In this document: one piece after another, positions 17,492 to 26,721 of the stretch | How the letters are laid out: the number at the start of each line of letters is the position of its first letter | Numbering within the stretch: position 1 is the first letter of the stretch | NCBI RefSeq assembly: GCF_016900895.1 | Contig: NZ_JAFEUN010000014.1 | Span: 1 to 53,774 of the forward strand | From: Parashewanella hymeniacidonis | GTDB taxonomy: Bacteria > Pseudomonadota > Gammaproteobacteria > Enterobacterales > Shewanellaceae | Length of the DNA stretch: 53,774 nucleotides | Direction: 5' to 3' | Translations under genes and position numbers: made by a program | Notes under the pieces: model-generated | Database searches by the model: none | What the model was told of the DNA's origin: nothing | Seen by the model: only the letters and a program-made list of their open reading frames with translations

Positions 17492-18229
17492 ATGAGTTAC
17501 ACATTGATTATCCCTGCGCGTTACGGCTCAACTCGCTTTCCTGGCAAACCTCTAGCACAAATAGCGGGTAAGCCAATGATCCAGCACGTATACGAACGAG
17601 CATCGCTTGCAAAAGGTGTAAGCAATATATTCGTTGCGACTGATGATCAACGCATAAAATCCGTTGTCGAATCTTTTGGAGGCAACGTTGTAATGACTTC
17701 TCCAGATGCTGCAACAGGTACCGATAGAATCAATGAAGCAATTTCAGCATTAGGCTTACCTGACAATGAAGTGATCATCAACCTTCAAGGTGATCAACCA
17801 TTGGTGGATCCTATTTCAATTGAGCAACTTATTAATCTCTTTGAGAAACACCCTGACGAATTTGAAATGGCTACGCTTGCTTACCAAATCACTAAAGCCT
17901 GTGATATTGACGATCCAATGCAAGTAAAGGTGGTATTTGATAATGATCATCATGCACTATATTTTTCACGCGCACGTATCCCTTTTGGTCGTGATACAAA
18001 AGATTATCCAGCGTATAAACATATCGGTATGTATGCATATACCAGTGGCTTTATTCAAGAATTTGCCAAACTTCCTCATGGCACACTTGAACAGCTAGAG
18101 TGTCTTGAGCAATTGCGTGCGCTTGAACATGGTCATAAGATTAAAATCGCCATCAGTGCATTTAACTCACAAGAAGTTGATACACCTGAAGATGTTAAAA
18201 AATGCGAACAGCGTTTATCGGTTGACTAA
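17492..18229 (+). CDS. kdsB: 3-deoxy-manno-octulosonate cytidylyltransferase
   Basis: The protein has 245 residues. [16 protein letters not shown] is the nucleotide-binding start, [11 protein letters not shown] binds metal and CTP, and the terminus [13 protein letters not shown] is typical. It activates Kdo to CMP-Kdo for lipid A core synthesis, which fits a Gram-negative envelope. The ATG at 17492 follows TAAGG; a TTG one codon earlier is not needed. A hairpin separates it from the DUF2897 gene. Confidence 0.96.
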   Translation: MSYTLIIPARYGSTRFPGKPLAQIAGKPMIQHVYERASLAKGVSNIFVATDDQRIKSVVESFGGNVVMTSPDAATGTDRINEAISALGLPDNEVIINLQGDQPLVDPISIEQLINLFEKHPDEFEMATLAYQITKACDIDDPMQVKVVFDNDHHALYFSRARIPFGRDTKDYPAYKHIGMYAYTSGFIQEFAKLPHGTLEQLECLEQLRALEHGHKIKIAISAFNSQEVDTPEDVKKCEQRLSVD

Positions 18230-18245
18230 TATTGAGATTAAGATA

Positions 18246-18268
18246 GGGTTTAATTCACAATTAAACCC
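18246..18268 (+). terminator. Hairpin between kdsB and the DUF2897 gene
   Basis: GGGTTTAATT (18246-18255) pairs perfectly with AATTAAACCC (18259-18268). There is no strong T-run, so it may be a weak terminator or attenuator. Confidence 0.5.
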
Positions 18269-18283
18269 TTGCTAGGAAAGCTT

Positions 18284-18445
18284 ATGTCTACTTTAGAAGT
18301 ATGGTTAATCATCATTTTGGTGATCGGGGTTATTTTAAGCAACTTGGCAGTATTAAAGTACAGTGCCAAATTTAAATTGCCGCAATTTAAGCAACCTGAT
18401 ACAAAATCAAAATCAGATAAACCCGAAGATAACGATCAACCATAA
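18284..18445 (+). CDS. Small single-pass membrane protein, DUF2897 type
   Basis: The protein has 53 residues: an N-terminal membrane helix (EVWLIIILVIGVILSNLAVL), a short KYSAKFKLP linker and a charged Lys/Asp-rich tail. This layout matches DUF2897, small proteins of unknown role in Alteromonadales and relatives. TAGGAAAGCTT precedes the ATG. Its last ten bases overlap the convergent SpmA/SpmB-like gene. Confidence 0.7.
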   Translation: MSTLEVWLIIILVIGVILSNLAVLKYSAKFKLPQFKQPDTKSKSDKPEDNDQP

Positions 18446-19662
18446 AACCAATAGCAAATGCCAATTGCAGCAATTACTCCACAAAAATCTGCAAAAAGAC
18501 CGCAACTCAGTGCATGTCGCCCATTCTTAATACCTACACTGCCAAAATATACGGCTAGCACATAAAACGTTGTTTCTGTACTACCATTAATGATCGCCGA
18601 AAGACGGCCAGCAAATGAATCGACGCCATCATGCTCCATGGTTTCTAACATTAATGCTCTCGCACCAGAGCCGCTAAAGGGTTTCATGATTGCCGTAGGT
18701 AATGCGTCAACAAAACGAGTGTCAAAGCCAAAATATTTAACCGTGGACTCGATAGAGTTAAGCAAAACATCCATTGCACCAGAGCCTCTTAATAAACCAA
18801 TAGCAATCAACATTGCACTTAGGTAAGGAATAAGCCTGACAGCTTGGTTAAACCCATCTTTTGCACCTTCTACGAACTCATCATAAACCGCAACACCTCT
18901 GTACCCAGCAACAAGTACAAAGCTAAATATCAAACTCAGTAATATGCCATTACCTAATAGCGTTGATACCGTTCCGACTTCGCCAGCAGTTAACGTCATC
19001 AGATAAGCAATCAGCGCAATCAAGCCACCAATTAATAATGCGCTGTAACCTAGTAAGACCGTATTGAATAATGAAATTCTTTGAACAATCGCAACACAAA
19101 TTAAACCACCTATGGTTGATGCACTCGTCGCAAGTAACAGTGGTAAAAAGACATCTGCGGGCTCCGCTGCACCTTGTTGAGCTCGGTATAAAAAAACTGT
19201 AACAGGAATTAACGTGACTGAAGAAGTATTGAGCACCAAAAATAAAATCTGAGCATTACTCGCAACAGTCTTATTTGGATTAATAGATTGAAGATCCTGC
19301 ATCGCTTTTAAACCGAGTGGCGTAGCTGCATTATCTAATCCAAGTACATTTGCTGTTAAGTTCATGGTGACACTGCCAAACGCTGGATGTCCTTTAGGGA
19401 TTTCAGGCATTAAACGAGATAATAATGGTTCAGTGATTTTTGCAATCAATCGAATTAAGCCAGCTTTCTCCCCTACTCGAATTAACCCCATCCAAAGGGT
19501 TAATACACCGACTAATCCAATAGAAATCGTTGCAGCTAATTTAGCATTATCAAAAAGGTACCTTACTGATTCAGTTAACACATGAGCATCACCCGAGTAC
19601 ATTCGATATATGATTGATAAGAATGAAACAATAAAAAGATACCACCAAACCCGATTTAGCAT
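18436..19662 (-). CDS. Fused SpmA/SpmB-like nucleoside-recognition (Gate domain) membrane protein
   Basis: The 408 residues have about ten membrane segments. The first half (NLTANVLGLDNAATPLGLKAM) matches SpmA and the second half (AIMKPFSGSGARALM, INGSTETTFYVLAVYFG) matches SpmB. In Bacillus these are two spore-maturation genes; in Gram-negative bacteria a single fused protein of unknown transport function is common. Transport of a small solute is inferred from the Gate domain. GAGAGGGG precedes the ATG. It lies just downstream of the T6SS operon on the same strand. Confidence 0.85.
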   Translation of the reverse strand: MLNRVWWYLFIVSFLSIIYRMYSGDAHVLTESVRYLFDNAKLAATISIGLVGVLTLWMGLIRVGEKAGLIRLIAKITEPLLSRLMPEIPKGHPAFGSVTMNLTANVLGLDNAATPLGLKAMQDLQSINPNKTVASNAQILFLVLNTSSVTLIPVTVFLYRAQQGAAEPADVFLPLLLATSASTIGGLICVAIVQRISLFNTVLLGYSALLIGGLIALIAYLMTLTAGEVGTVSTLLGNGILLSLIFSFVLVAGYRGVAVYDEFVEGAKDGFNQAVRLIPYLSAMLIAIGLLRGSGAMDVLLNSIESTVKYFGFDTRFVDALPTAIMKPFSGSGARALMLETMEHDGVDSFAGRLSAIINGSTETTFYVLAVYFGSVGIKNGRHALSCGLFADFCGVIAAIGICYWFYG

Positions 19663-19705
19663 TTTTGAAGGCCCCTCTCTACTGGAAATTGAACAGAATG
19701 CAATT

Positions 19706-20308
19706 TTATACCATTTTTCGTTTAATCAAATACTTATACATCTTAGCTTTAAAAGCGAGAATAAACTTGGGTTTACTGTTTAAGAACTGATTGATGAGTC
19801 GAATAATGGCATACCAGTCATCACTTGGTTTACACACACCAGTCCCATTAAAGACTTCATCAGAAGCAAAATGCGGCGAACATTGCCATTCATAGAGAGA
19901 CTTTCGGGCTACACCAATTCGTTGACTTGCGCCAAAATCAATCAGTTTAATTGATTTATTTGTTGGGAGGTAAAGAATATTAGAAGGCTTTAAATCTCCA
20001 TGTATCCAACCACAGTCATGACAATGTTGCACTACGCTGATTATATGAGGCAACAATTGAACAAATATTGTTTGTTTTCCTGTATCAAATTTATTCAATG
20101 GAATCGAATTTTTATAAAAAGAGAGCTGAAGCCACCTTTGTTCAAAATTAAACGCCAAGACTCCCTGAACCCTATCACTCTCACACTCCTTCAGTGCCTC
20201 ATACTCAGTTTCTATATAAACTTTATCATCAAAATATTTAACGCAAAGATTGGAGACGGCATCAATTATCAATTGATGCCGCTTAATCTCATAGCTCATA
20301 TTTATCAT
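19706..20308 (-). CDS. Minimal Ser/Thr protein kinase of the T6SS operon
   Basis: The 200 residues contain a compact kinase: a possible ATP lysine in CVKYF (Lys24), the catalytic loop HGDLKPSN (Asp105) and the metal-binding DFG (Asp124). A glycine-rich loop is not obvious and the N-lobe is very short. Its ATG overlaps the tssM stop (ATGA), so it is the last gene of the T6SS operon. In other systems the kinase PpkA and an FHA protein switch T6SS assembly on; this gene is the likely equivalent. It has no membrane helix, and no PppA-type phosphatase gene is present in the window. Confidence 0.78.
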   Translation of the reverse strand: MINMSYEIKRHQLIIDAVSNLCVKYFDDKVYIETEYEALKECESDRVQGVLAFNFEQRWLQLSFYKNSIPLNKFDTGKQTIFVQLLPHIISVVQHCHDCGWIHGDLKPSNILYLPTNKSIKLIDFGASQRIGVARKSLYEWQCSPHFASDEVFNGTGVCKPSDDWYAIIRLINQFLNSKPKFILAFKAKMYKYLIKRKMV

Positions 20309-23300
20309 CGAGTTTGTGTTTGATAGATGTGTTTTGGCATAGAGAAGTTGGTAAACACATCGCTCGATATTGTTGAATTAGAATTTCTCAATGTATAGTC
20401 AAGCGTGATGTATTGATCATTGAGTTTATATATTACTTTGCGAACAGTTCTCGCTGATGTCGGCAATGACTTATCTTTAAATAATGCACGGAAAAACGCC
20501 CACTGACCTTGATAAGATTTAGTTGCAACTTGATTTTTGCCACGATAAAAATCCGTACTTAAGTAACCGTTCAAGTTTACCTGAGGCCAATCAATTTCAG
20601 TGAATACCCTTGGACCATGCTCATAACTGAATACGTTGTTATCCGCTCTGATTTGGAAGCGAGTCACATCAGTACTCATAGAGTTAGCTTTTAAACTAAA
20701 CTTCAATGAAGCCTCTTGGCCTGACACACCAAAGAATAAACGACTTAATGCTCGTGTTTTCTGCATTGCAATAAATGCAGAGCGGTTAATTGGAATCGTA
20801 ACCCCATCAATTTGCTTTAATTTGACCTTATTATTATCCCAGTAAATGAATGGTTTTAAATATTCATCCTCAAACTGATCGACGATGCCTTCCGGTTTGA
20901 AGAATTCAGTAAAATCATCCAAAGAAACTTCTGCACGACCTTTTAAGTTGAATGGAAAACGGTTGTTGATTCTTTGACTGTATTGCTGGAAAACTTGATC
21001 ATTCCATTTTTGATCAATATAAGTCGCACCATTCGCTAAAACCTGTTTCCACGCTTGATGCGCTAAGCTCTTAATCCATATATTGACTTGGTTTGGCGCT
21101 TTAGAAGCTGTCTTCTCAAGATCAGATATTGGATCTTGGCTGCCATTGGCATGAGCAAGAGAATATTCGTGCATTTTTTGTGAAGGGCTTGGGCCTGAAA
21201 ATGCAACATCCAAATAAGTATTCAAAGCATTAATACTAGAGATAACGTCAGCGGCAGCCATGCCTTGTCTTGAATTTACAGATGAATCCATGAAGTCGGC
21301 ATACTCTTTAAACGCTTTATTAACCACAAATGATGGCTGAATATCTAATAACTTACTCCCAACAGCACGATTGATTCGATCTGCTTTTCTAAGTACTTTT
21401 GCTGCCTTTGTCAGACCTAGCTGGCTCGCAATACGTTTATTTTCTTTGGTGTTTGGTTGCTCTTCTACTGCTAATGTAGTGTTCACAACCACCGCACTTA
21501 ACACATCTAATATTGGGCTCGTTACAGGCTCACGAGCAGTGTGCAATGCTAAAGTAAGCTTTTCTGTACTATTCAATTGCTTTATATAAATATTTTGAAG
21601 CAAGTTTTGCCAGTAACCAATGTAATCAGCAAAATACAGCTTTTGAACGTTTTTGCTTAAATCACTTAATTCAGCCAGTGATACACCACTATGATCATTT
21701 AAGATCAATTCGAATTGCGACAATTGCCGTCTCAGCATTTTGGATTTTGCCGAAATATCCAATTGGCCATATCCTTGCTTAGTAAACATCTCTGGAATCA
21801 AATAACCATGGAAATCGTCAGAAAATTTGAAGAAAGAATAAAAGTTTTCGCCCAACTGTCGTCTGATATCAACGTTACTAGTATTGCCTGGTTCATTTTT
21901 AATTTGATCGTATATCAGTCTTTCAGGAGAAAGCCCTTCTAGACTGCTACTTGCATCAGCAATTAGCTGATGATCAGCATCGAGTGTACTTTCATAATCA
22001 CTAGCAAACAAATCTTCAATAAGTACTGATAACACATCTATGTCATGGGAAGATAATTCTTTACCTTGACGAATTTCGTCCAATAAAAATGGCTGTAACT
22101 CATCGATATTCAATTTCGTCTTATCAAATAACATTTGATAGTAACGAAGAATTTCAAATGTCTTAGTTGGCTTTTCTAAGTTCACTTGTGCAGCAAGATC
22201 TTTTCTCACCAATCTTTCTAAAATTGGCATCAAGTATTTTTTCAACTGCTCTTGATACGACAAATATATCTTCTCTGCCGTATAGTCTTGCATCGAGCTT
22301 ACTTTCTTATACCAAGGTTCAGGAGAAACCCCCTGCTCTGCAATCATTCTGATTTCATTAATGATTTCTATTAACGAAGATAAATCCTCTGGAGATTCCT
22401 TGTATGATCGAATATCGTGATCGTACAATCTAAGCTCAGAAATTGCGGCTGAACGCCATGATTCATCCTTGGACCAATTATTCTTCAAACCAACAGCTGA
22501 GGATATAAAAGCAAGACCGAGCGTAGTAAATAGCGCCACCCTTCCAAATATATAAAGACTATTTCTTAATTCATTTACGCCAAGGATGTCTTTCTCTGGC
22601 AGTATCACACTACTGAACATTTTTGAGCAGAAGAAATTTCTACGGCCGGGTAATTTTTCAAGTGTATGGTTGGTTGTAAATTCCATTCGCTCTGAAACTG
22701 CTTGAGATAACAGGTCAAACTCTTGGCCCTTTTGACCACATGACAACAGGTAAAAACCTCTTATCCAAACAGCTTCTCTTACTCTGTTCTCCCGTCCTAT
22801 ATCACTTAATAGCTCGCTTGCAAATTTAAAGAAAATCCTTAATTGATAAGGTAAAGCTACAACTGACTCGGCTTGTTCTTTACTTATATTTCGGAGTAAC
22901 TGATGTTGTTGCTCTGCAAGTGCCCTTAGAATCACATCGACCTGTATATCAAATTGATACAAGTCAAACCTCTTTGATTGTTCACAATCAAAAGTGACAC
23001 CGAAAGGGTTATCAACATCTGTGACAGAGTAATAATTAAAAAACTCAACAAAATCAGCAATAGTATCAGCTTTAGAAAATACGCTGTAAACAGGAATAGA
23101 TAGACGTAATGTGTGCCCTAAATTGAGTACAGCTTCTTGAATCGTGCTGCTCATTTTTTGTCTAAGCTTTCTATCGCTGGTCAATAGGCGATCACATCCG
23201 ATGATCGAAAGAATACCATTAATGCCTTGTCGTGGACGGTACTTTAGAACCTGCTGTGCAATAGCATCCCAAAGAATATTATCTAACTGCTCGTTATCGA

Positions 23301-23781
23301 ACACTCGACTTGAAATTTCAATAGCAACAAGATGATCGTTAGACCAAAAACGCAAGAATTGATTACCATACTCATCTTGATAAGATTTATCAGAAAGTGG
23401 CTCTAAACCGTTTTGTTGCAATAATGAGCTTTTTGCATCTTTATCACCGCCAAGCACAATGTACCAAGGCATTTCATAAAGGCTTTTTATTTTTGTTGTA
23501 CCCTTACCCTTGATTCGCTTAATAGCCAGTTGGAAAACATGATTAATCGCTTTCACATCTTGTTTGTGCAGCAAGTCTTCTTCTTGTTTCTTTAACTCTG
23601 CCTTCGTTTTATTTAAACGATAAAACCAATAGCAACTAGCAATAAGCCAAATAATTGCAAGCAAAGTTGTTACATAATTTAGCCAATATATGCTGCTTTC
23701 TTTTTCGATGAATAGCCATGACACAGCACACACCGAAACAAGAATGATGGCAATAAAGACAACGATTATTTTTTTTAACAT
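20305..23781 (-). CDS. tssM: T6SS membrane-complex protein TssM (IcmF)
   Basis: The 1158 residues have two N-terminal membrane helices, a cytoplasmic NTPase-like region (PWYIVLGGDKDAKSS), a third membrane helix near residue 405 (FGRVALFTTLGLAFISSAVGL) and a long periplasmic part ending in the IcmF C-terminal domain. TssM spans the inner membrane and reaches the TssJ lipoprotein to form the trans-envelope channel. The P-loop is degenerate: Ala replaces the last Gly before Lys, so nucleotide hydrolysis is doubtful. It follows tssL by three bases. Confidence 0.93.
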   Translation of the reverse strand: MLKKIIVVFIAIILVSVCAVSWLFIEKESSIYWLNYVTTLLAIIWLIASCYWFYRLNKTKAELKKQEEDLLHKQDVKAINHVFQLAIKRIKGKGTTKIKSLYEMPWYIVLGGDKDAKSSLLQQNGLEPLSDKSYQDEYGNQFLRFWSNDHLVAIEISSRVFDNEQLDNILWDAIAQQVLKYRPRQGINGILSIIGCDRLLTSDRKLRQKMSSTIQEAVLNLGHTLRLSIPVYSVFSKADTIADFVEFFNYYSVTDVDNPFGVTFDCEQSKRFDLYQFDIQVDVILRALAEQQHQLLRNISKEQAESVVALPYQLRIFFKFASELLSDIGRENRVREAVWIRGFYLLSCGQKGQEFDLLSQAVSERMEFTTNHTLEKLPGRRNFFCSKMFSSVILPEKDILGVNELRNSLYIFGRVALFTTLGLAFISSAVGLKNNWSKDESWRSAAISELRLYDHDIRSYKESPEDLSSLIEIINEIRMIAEQGVSPEPWYKKVSSMQDYTAEKIYLSYQEQLKKYLMPILERLVRKDLAAQVNLEKPTKTFEILRYYQMLFDKTKLNIDELQPFLLDEIRQGKELSSHDIDVLSVLIEDLFASDYESTLDADHQLIADASSSLEGLSPERLIYDQIKNEPGNTSNVDIRRQLGENFYSFFKFSDDFHGYLIPEMFTKQGYGQLDISAKSKMLRRQLSQFELILNDHSGVSLAELSDLSKNVQKLYFADYIGYWQNLLQNIYIKQLNSTEKLTLALHTAREPVTSPILDVLSAVVVNTTLAVEEQPNTKENKRIASQLGLTKAAKVLRKADRINRAVGSKLLDIQPSFVVNKAFKEYADFMDSSVNSRQGMAAADVISSINALNTYLDVAFSGPSPSQKMHEYSLAHANGSQDPISDLEKTASKAPNQVNIWIKSLAHQAWKQVLANGATYIDQKWNDQVFQQYSQRINNRFPFNLKGRAEVSLDDFTEFFKPEGIVDQFEDEYLKPFIYWDNNKVKLKQIDGVTIPINRSAFIAMQKTRALSRLFFGVSGQEASLKFSLKANSMSTDVTRFQIRADNNVFSYEHGPRVFTEIDWPQVNLNGYLSTDFYRGKNQVATKSYQGQWAFFRALFKDKSLPTSARTVRKVIYKLNDQYITLDYTLRNSNSTISSDVFTNFSMPKHIYQTQTR

Positions 23782-23784
23782 GGA

Positions 23785-24918
23785 TTACTTAGCCTTTCTC
23801 ACAGTAGCATTTAAACCGTATTGAATATTGATTTCGTTTTTTAGTTTTCTTACTTCAGATAAGTCAGGGTTTGACTTACTGACAATCTCAATACCGTTTT
23901 CTGTTTCCCGAGTGTGAATTTTATAGCCTGCATTTTTTAATAAATTAACGAGCCTAGAAGCATCTGAGTAATTTGAAAATATGCCTAGTAAAATTTCCCA
24001 ATGTACATTTCTCATCAGATTTTCAGTGTCTTTTCCCAACGAAAAAGACGAATCGTCAGAGATAACATCATTACTTGAATCTGAATGCGCATTTTTACCA
24101 TTGGCTATTTTCATTCCTGACATCTCAATGGCATGGACCTCATCGATAACTTGTCTGCTACGATCAAAATACATGTATTCAGATGCCGTGTATCCGAGCA
24201 GCACAAACAACAACATAAAAATGGCGAGCTTTGTCAAGCCTATCATTTGCAATGGTGTTTTGCTTTCTGGTAAATCAGGCGTTTTAGGGATAGGTAAATT
24301 ACTTTCAAAACGGTAATCACTGACGATGTTGTATACATCTGATTTTATTTCATGTAATAGACTTTCATCATGATCTCGATAACGCCCTTGGAAACCAAGC
24401 ACTAACATAAGATATTGAAGTTCAATGAAATCCACCAATTTATTGGGCTGTTGACAAGCTTTATCGAGGATTTTAAAAAATACTTCACCACCATTACGTT
24501 CAGAGAACAATTTACTCAATAAAGAGTGGTTCTCCCAACGTACTTTTTCTCCCCAATGGGTATACAAAATCGCTTCATCAAAGGCTGCACATAATATAAA
24601 ACAGCTTTTTTCAATGATACTCGGGTGGTACTCTAAATGAATGCCGTTTTGTCTAAAGCGTGCAATACCTTCTAATAGATTTTGTCTAAATCTATCTACA
24701 TTCTCTGGTTCTGACTGCCTAGGGATGGTCACCAAAATACCTAATAAATCAGACGCGGCATTAAGCAGTGGACTGCCGTAGATGACCAAGTTATTAATCA
24801 AGCTATCTGAACCTTCAAGATCGACCGTTAACTCGTTTGGCGTCGACTTCTGTTCAACTTTTACAGCTGCCGCTCTGCGAACGACAACGGTGGATTCTTC
24901 GTTAAAGATGCCATTCAT
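23785..24918 (-). CDS. tssL: T6SS protein TssL (DotU) with C-terminal SPOR-like domain
   Basis: The 377 residues begin with the cytoplasmic DotU domain (NNLVIYGSPLLNAASDLL, CFILCAAFDEAIL, ELQYLMLVLGFQGRYR). A membrane helix follows (about 228-248, IFMLLFVLLGYTASEY). The last 75 residues (WEILLGIFSNYSDASRLVNLL to NATVRK) look like a SPOR domain, which binds peptidoglycan stripped of stem peptides. Many long TssL proteins carry an OmpA-like domain for cell-wall anchoring; a SPOR-like end would do the same job differently. Confidence 0.9.
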   Translation of the reverse strand: MNGIFNEESTVVVRRAAAVKVEQKSTPNELTVDLEGSDSLINNLVIYGSPLLNAASDLLGILVTIPRQSEPENVDRFRQNLLEGIARFRQNGIHLEYHPSIIEKSCFILCAAFDEAILYTHWGEKVRWENHSLLSKLFSERNGGEVFFKILDKACQQPNKLVDFIELQYLMLVLGFQGRYRDHDESLLHEIKSDVYNIVSDYRFESNLPIPKTPDLPESKTPLQMIGLTKLAIFMLLFVLLGYTASEYMYFDRSRQVIDEVHAIEMSGMKIANGKNAHSDSSNDVISDDSSFSLGKDTENLMRNVHWEILLGIFSNYSDASRLVNLLKNAGYKIHTRETENGIEIVSKSNPDLSEVRKLKNEINIQYGLNATVRKAK

Positions 24919-24923
24919 AATCG

Positions 24924-26240
24924 TTACCTGATCACATGGAATTCAACATTGACATTCTCAATGCGCTCATCAATATGTAAAGCGATTGGCTCATCTTTCT
25001 TTATCATCGATACCCATAGATCTGATTGTGTATCTACTTCAAAATATGCCGCATCCGTTCTAGATTTAAGTTCAGAAGGGGCATATGGCAAATTACGTAA
25101 AGGTACGCCTGAAATTGCGTTTCTCACTAGATCTGCGATGGCACTATTTCCAGCGAGTTTCGCCGCTTTTTGAAATTCTGAACTCAGTTTTGATGAGCCA
25201 ATATCTGATGTCACTACGAGTACGAATTGCCCTTCATTGAAGAAGCTTCTGTCTTGAACAATGGTTCTCAGTAAACGTCGCGACTTGAATAAGCTCTGAT
25301 CCCACTTCAATGTATGAACATTTTCAATTTGAATTTCTCTCAGCAGAGTTAATAATTCTGAAAATATTGAAGAAAAAATACCAAATAAGTCATGTTGATT
25401 CCAAGCAGGGAATTCTTTCGGCATTTTACCTTCAAGCCCATACATTTGACCGACCACTGATAAACATTCAAGGTATAAATGGCGCGTGAACATTAATTGA
25501 TCACCACAAATCTGCTTGAACTTTGGCAACCAACCGCCCAACGCTTGTAACCATAAATAGTCTCGCATTAAGGTCTGATAACTTTTACTGCCTTTTTCGG
25601 CCTGCAAACGTGTTGAAATGGTCTTTGCTCGATACAGCATCTGCGAATAGATGTCTTGCACGTTATCTTTGAGATAAGAAGATACCCCAAATTGCAGGCA
25701 CAGAGGAACAAAGGCCTGATTTAACGAAACACCACCCTCTGGTTTGAAATCAGCAATATATGCAATTGGTATTAACGTATAATCTTGGAGTTCATCACCC
25801 TCGAGTTTTAACATGACATTAGGTTCAGCAACTTCGATTTGCAAAGCATCGCTTTGTTCACGGCTGGTATCAAAAACCTGATGCTCTAGCATCGAATACC
25901 TAACACGCTCGTCTTCACCAACATTAATGACACCAGAACGTGCAATTGGTAGTGCCAAGTACACGCGTTTATTTACAGTACCCTCGGGGATTTCTAATAC
26001 TAGACTTTGTCTGATCGTAAATGGAGTGCCATCAGGAAAGATGCCTTTAGCAGATCGAATGCCTATTTTGCCAATATTTAACAGTGCCATATCAAGCTCA
26101 AGCAAAGATAACCCAAAACAGTTCGGTGCCACTTGAAAAGCAAATTCGCGAATATAATTTTCTAAGTAACGCTCTTGTTGTTGGAAATGCTGAGGACATA
26201 AAAACATTCCCTCACTCCAAACGATTTTCTTTGTATCCAT
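24924..26240 (-). CDS. tssK: T6SS baseplate-membrane connector TssK
   Basis: The 438 residues match the family start exactly (VWSEGMFLCPQHFQQQERYLENY) and continue through GIFPDGTPF and RNLPYAPSELKSRTDAAYFEVD. TssK trimers link the baseplate to TssL/TssM. It lies between tssJ and tssL with one-base and five-base gaps. Confidence 0.95.
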   Translation of the reverse strand: MDTKKIVWSEGMFLCPQHFQQQERYLENYIREFAFQVAPNCFGLSLLELDMALLNIGKIGIRSAKGIFPDGTPFTIRQSLVLEIPEGTVNKRVYLALPIARSGVINVGEDERVRYSMLEHQVFDTSREQSDALQIEVAEPNVMLKLEGDELQDYTLIPIAYIADFKPEGGVSLNQAFVPLCLQFGVSSYLKDNVQDIYSQMLYRAKTISTRLQAEKGSKSYQTLMRDYLWLQALGGWLPKFKQICGDQLMFTRHLYLECLSVVGQMYGLEGKMPKEFPAWNQHDLFGIFSSIFSELLTLLREIQIENVHTLKWDQSLFKSRRLLRTIVQDRSFFNEGQFVLVVTSDIGSSKLSSEFQKAAKLAGNSAIADLVRNAISGVPLRNLPYAPSELKSRTDAAYFEVDTQSDLWVSMIKKDEPIALHIDERIENVNVEFHVIR

Positions 26241-26241
26241 T

Positions 26242-26721
26242 TCAGCTCTCTTCCCCGGTTACCGTTAGGTTTATCCCATCTAAATGAATGTTAATTACTG
26301 CACCACTAATTGTCAGCGGCTGAATTATTACTTTATTTTTTGCTTTTCTATAATCGGCGAAATTGGCTAACACGCCGATGAATTTAGTTTCGGGATTCAA
26401 TACAAAAGTTTGTTTCCGAGTCTCTCCAGGCAACATACTTTGCAAATGACGAGTAGATAACATGCCCGCTTTGAGCACATTTTGTTCATTAGAGAATATT
26501 TGGATAAAACTTGCCTGCTTAAACGCTTCGCTATCGGCCAATTGGTATATGGTCAAAGCCACGGGCGATGCCTCACCTTTGAAATTTGGATTAATATTTT
26601 TGTTTGCTGTAATATTCACAATTAATCGTGGTGCTACAGGTTCGCCTGACCATAAACTACTTATGGTGCTGCAACCATTGAGAGTAAACAGCGCAATACA
26701 ACAAATTAGGACTTTCTTCAT
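26242..26721 (-). CDS. tssJ: T6SS outer-membrane lipoprotein TssJ
   Basis: The protein has 159 residues. A lipoprotein signal ends in LNGC (acylated Cys17). The transthyretin-like domain shows NINPNFKGEASPVALTIYQL and a following SEAFKQASF, both typical of TssJ. It anchors TssM to the outer membrane. It directly abuts the FHA gene and tssK. Confidence 0.93.
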   Translation of the reverse strand: MKKVLICCIALFTLNGCSTISSLWSGEPVAPRLIVNITANKNINPNFKGEASPVALTIYQLADSEAFKQASFIQIFSNEQNVLKAGMLSTRHLQSMLPGETRKQTFVLNPETKFIGVLANFADYRKAKNKVIIQPLTISGAVINIHLDGINLTVTGEES

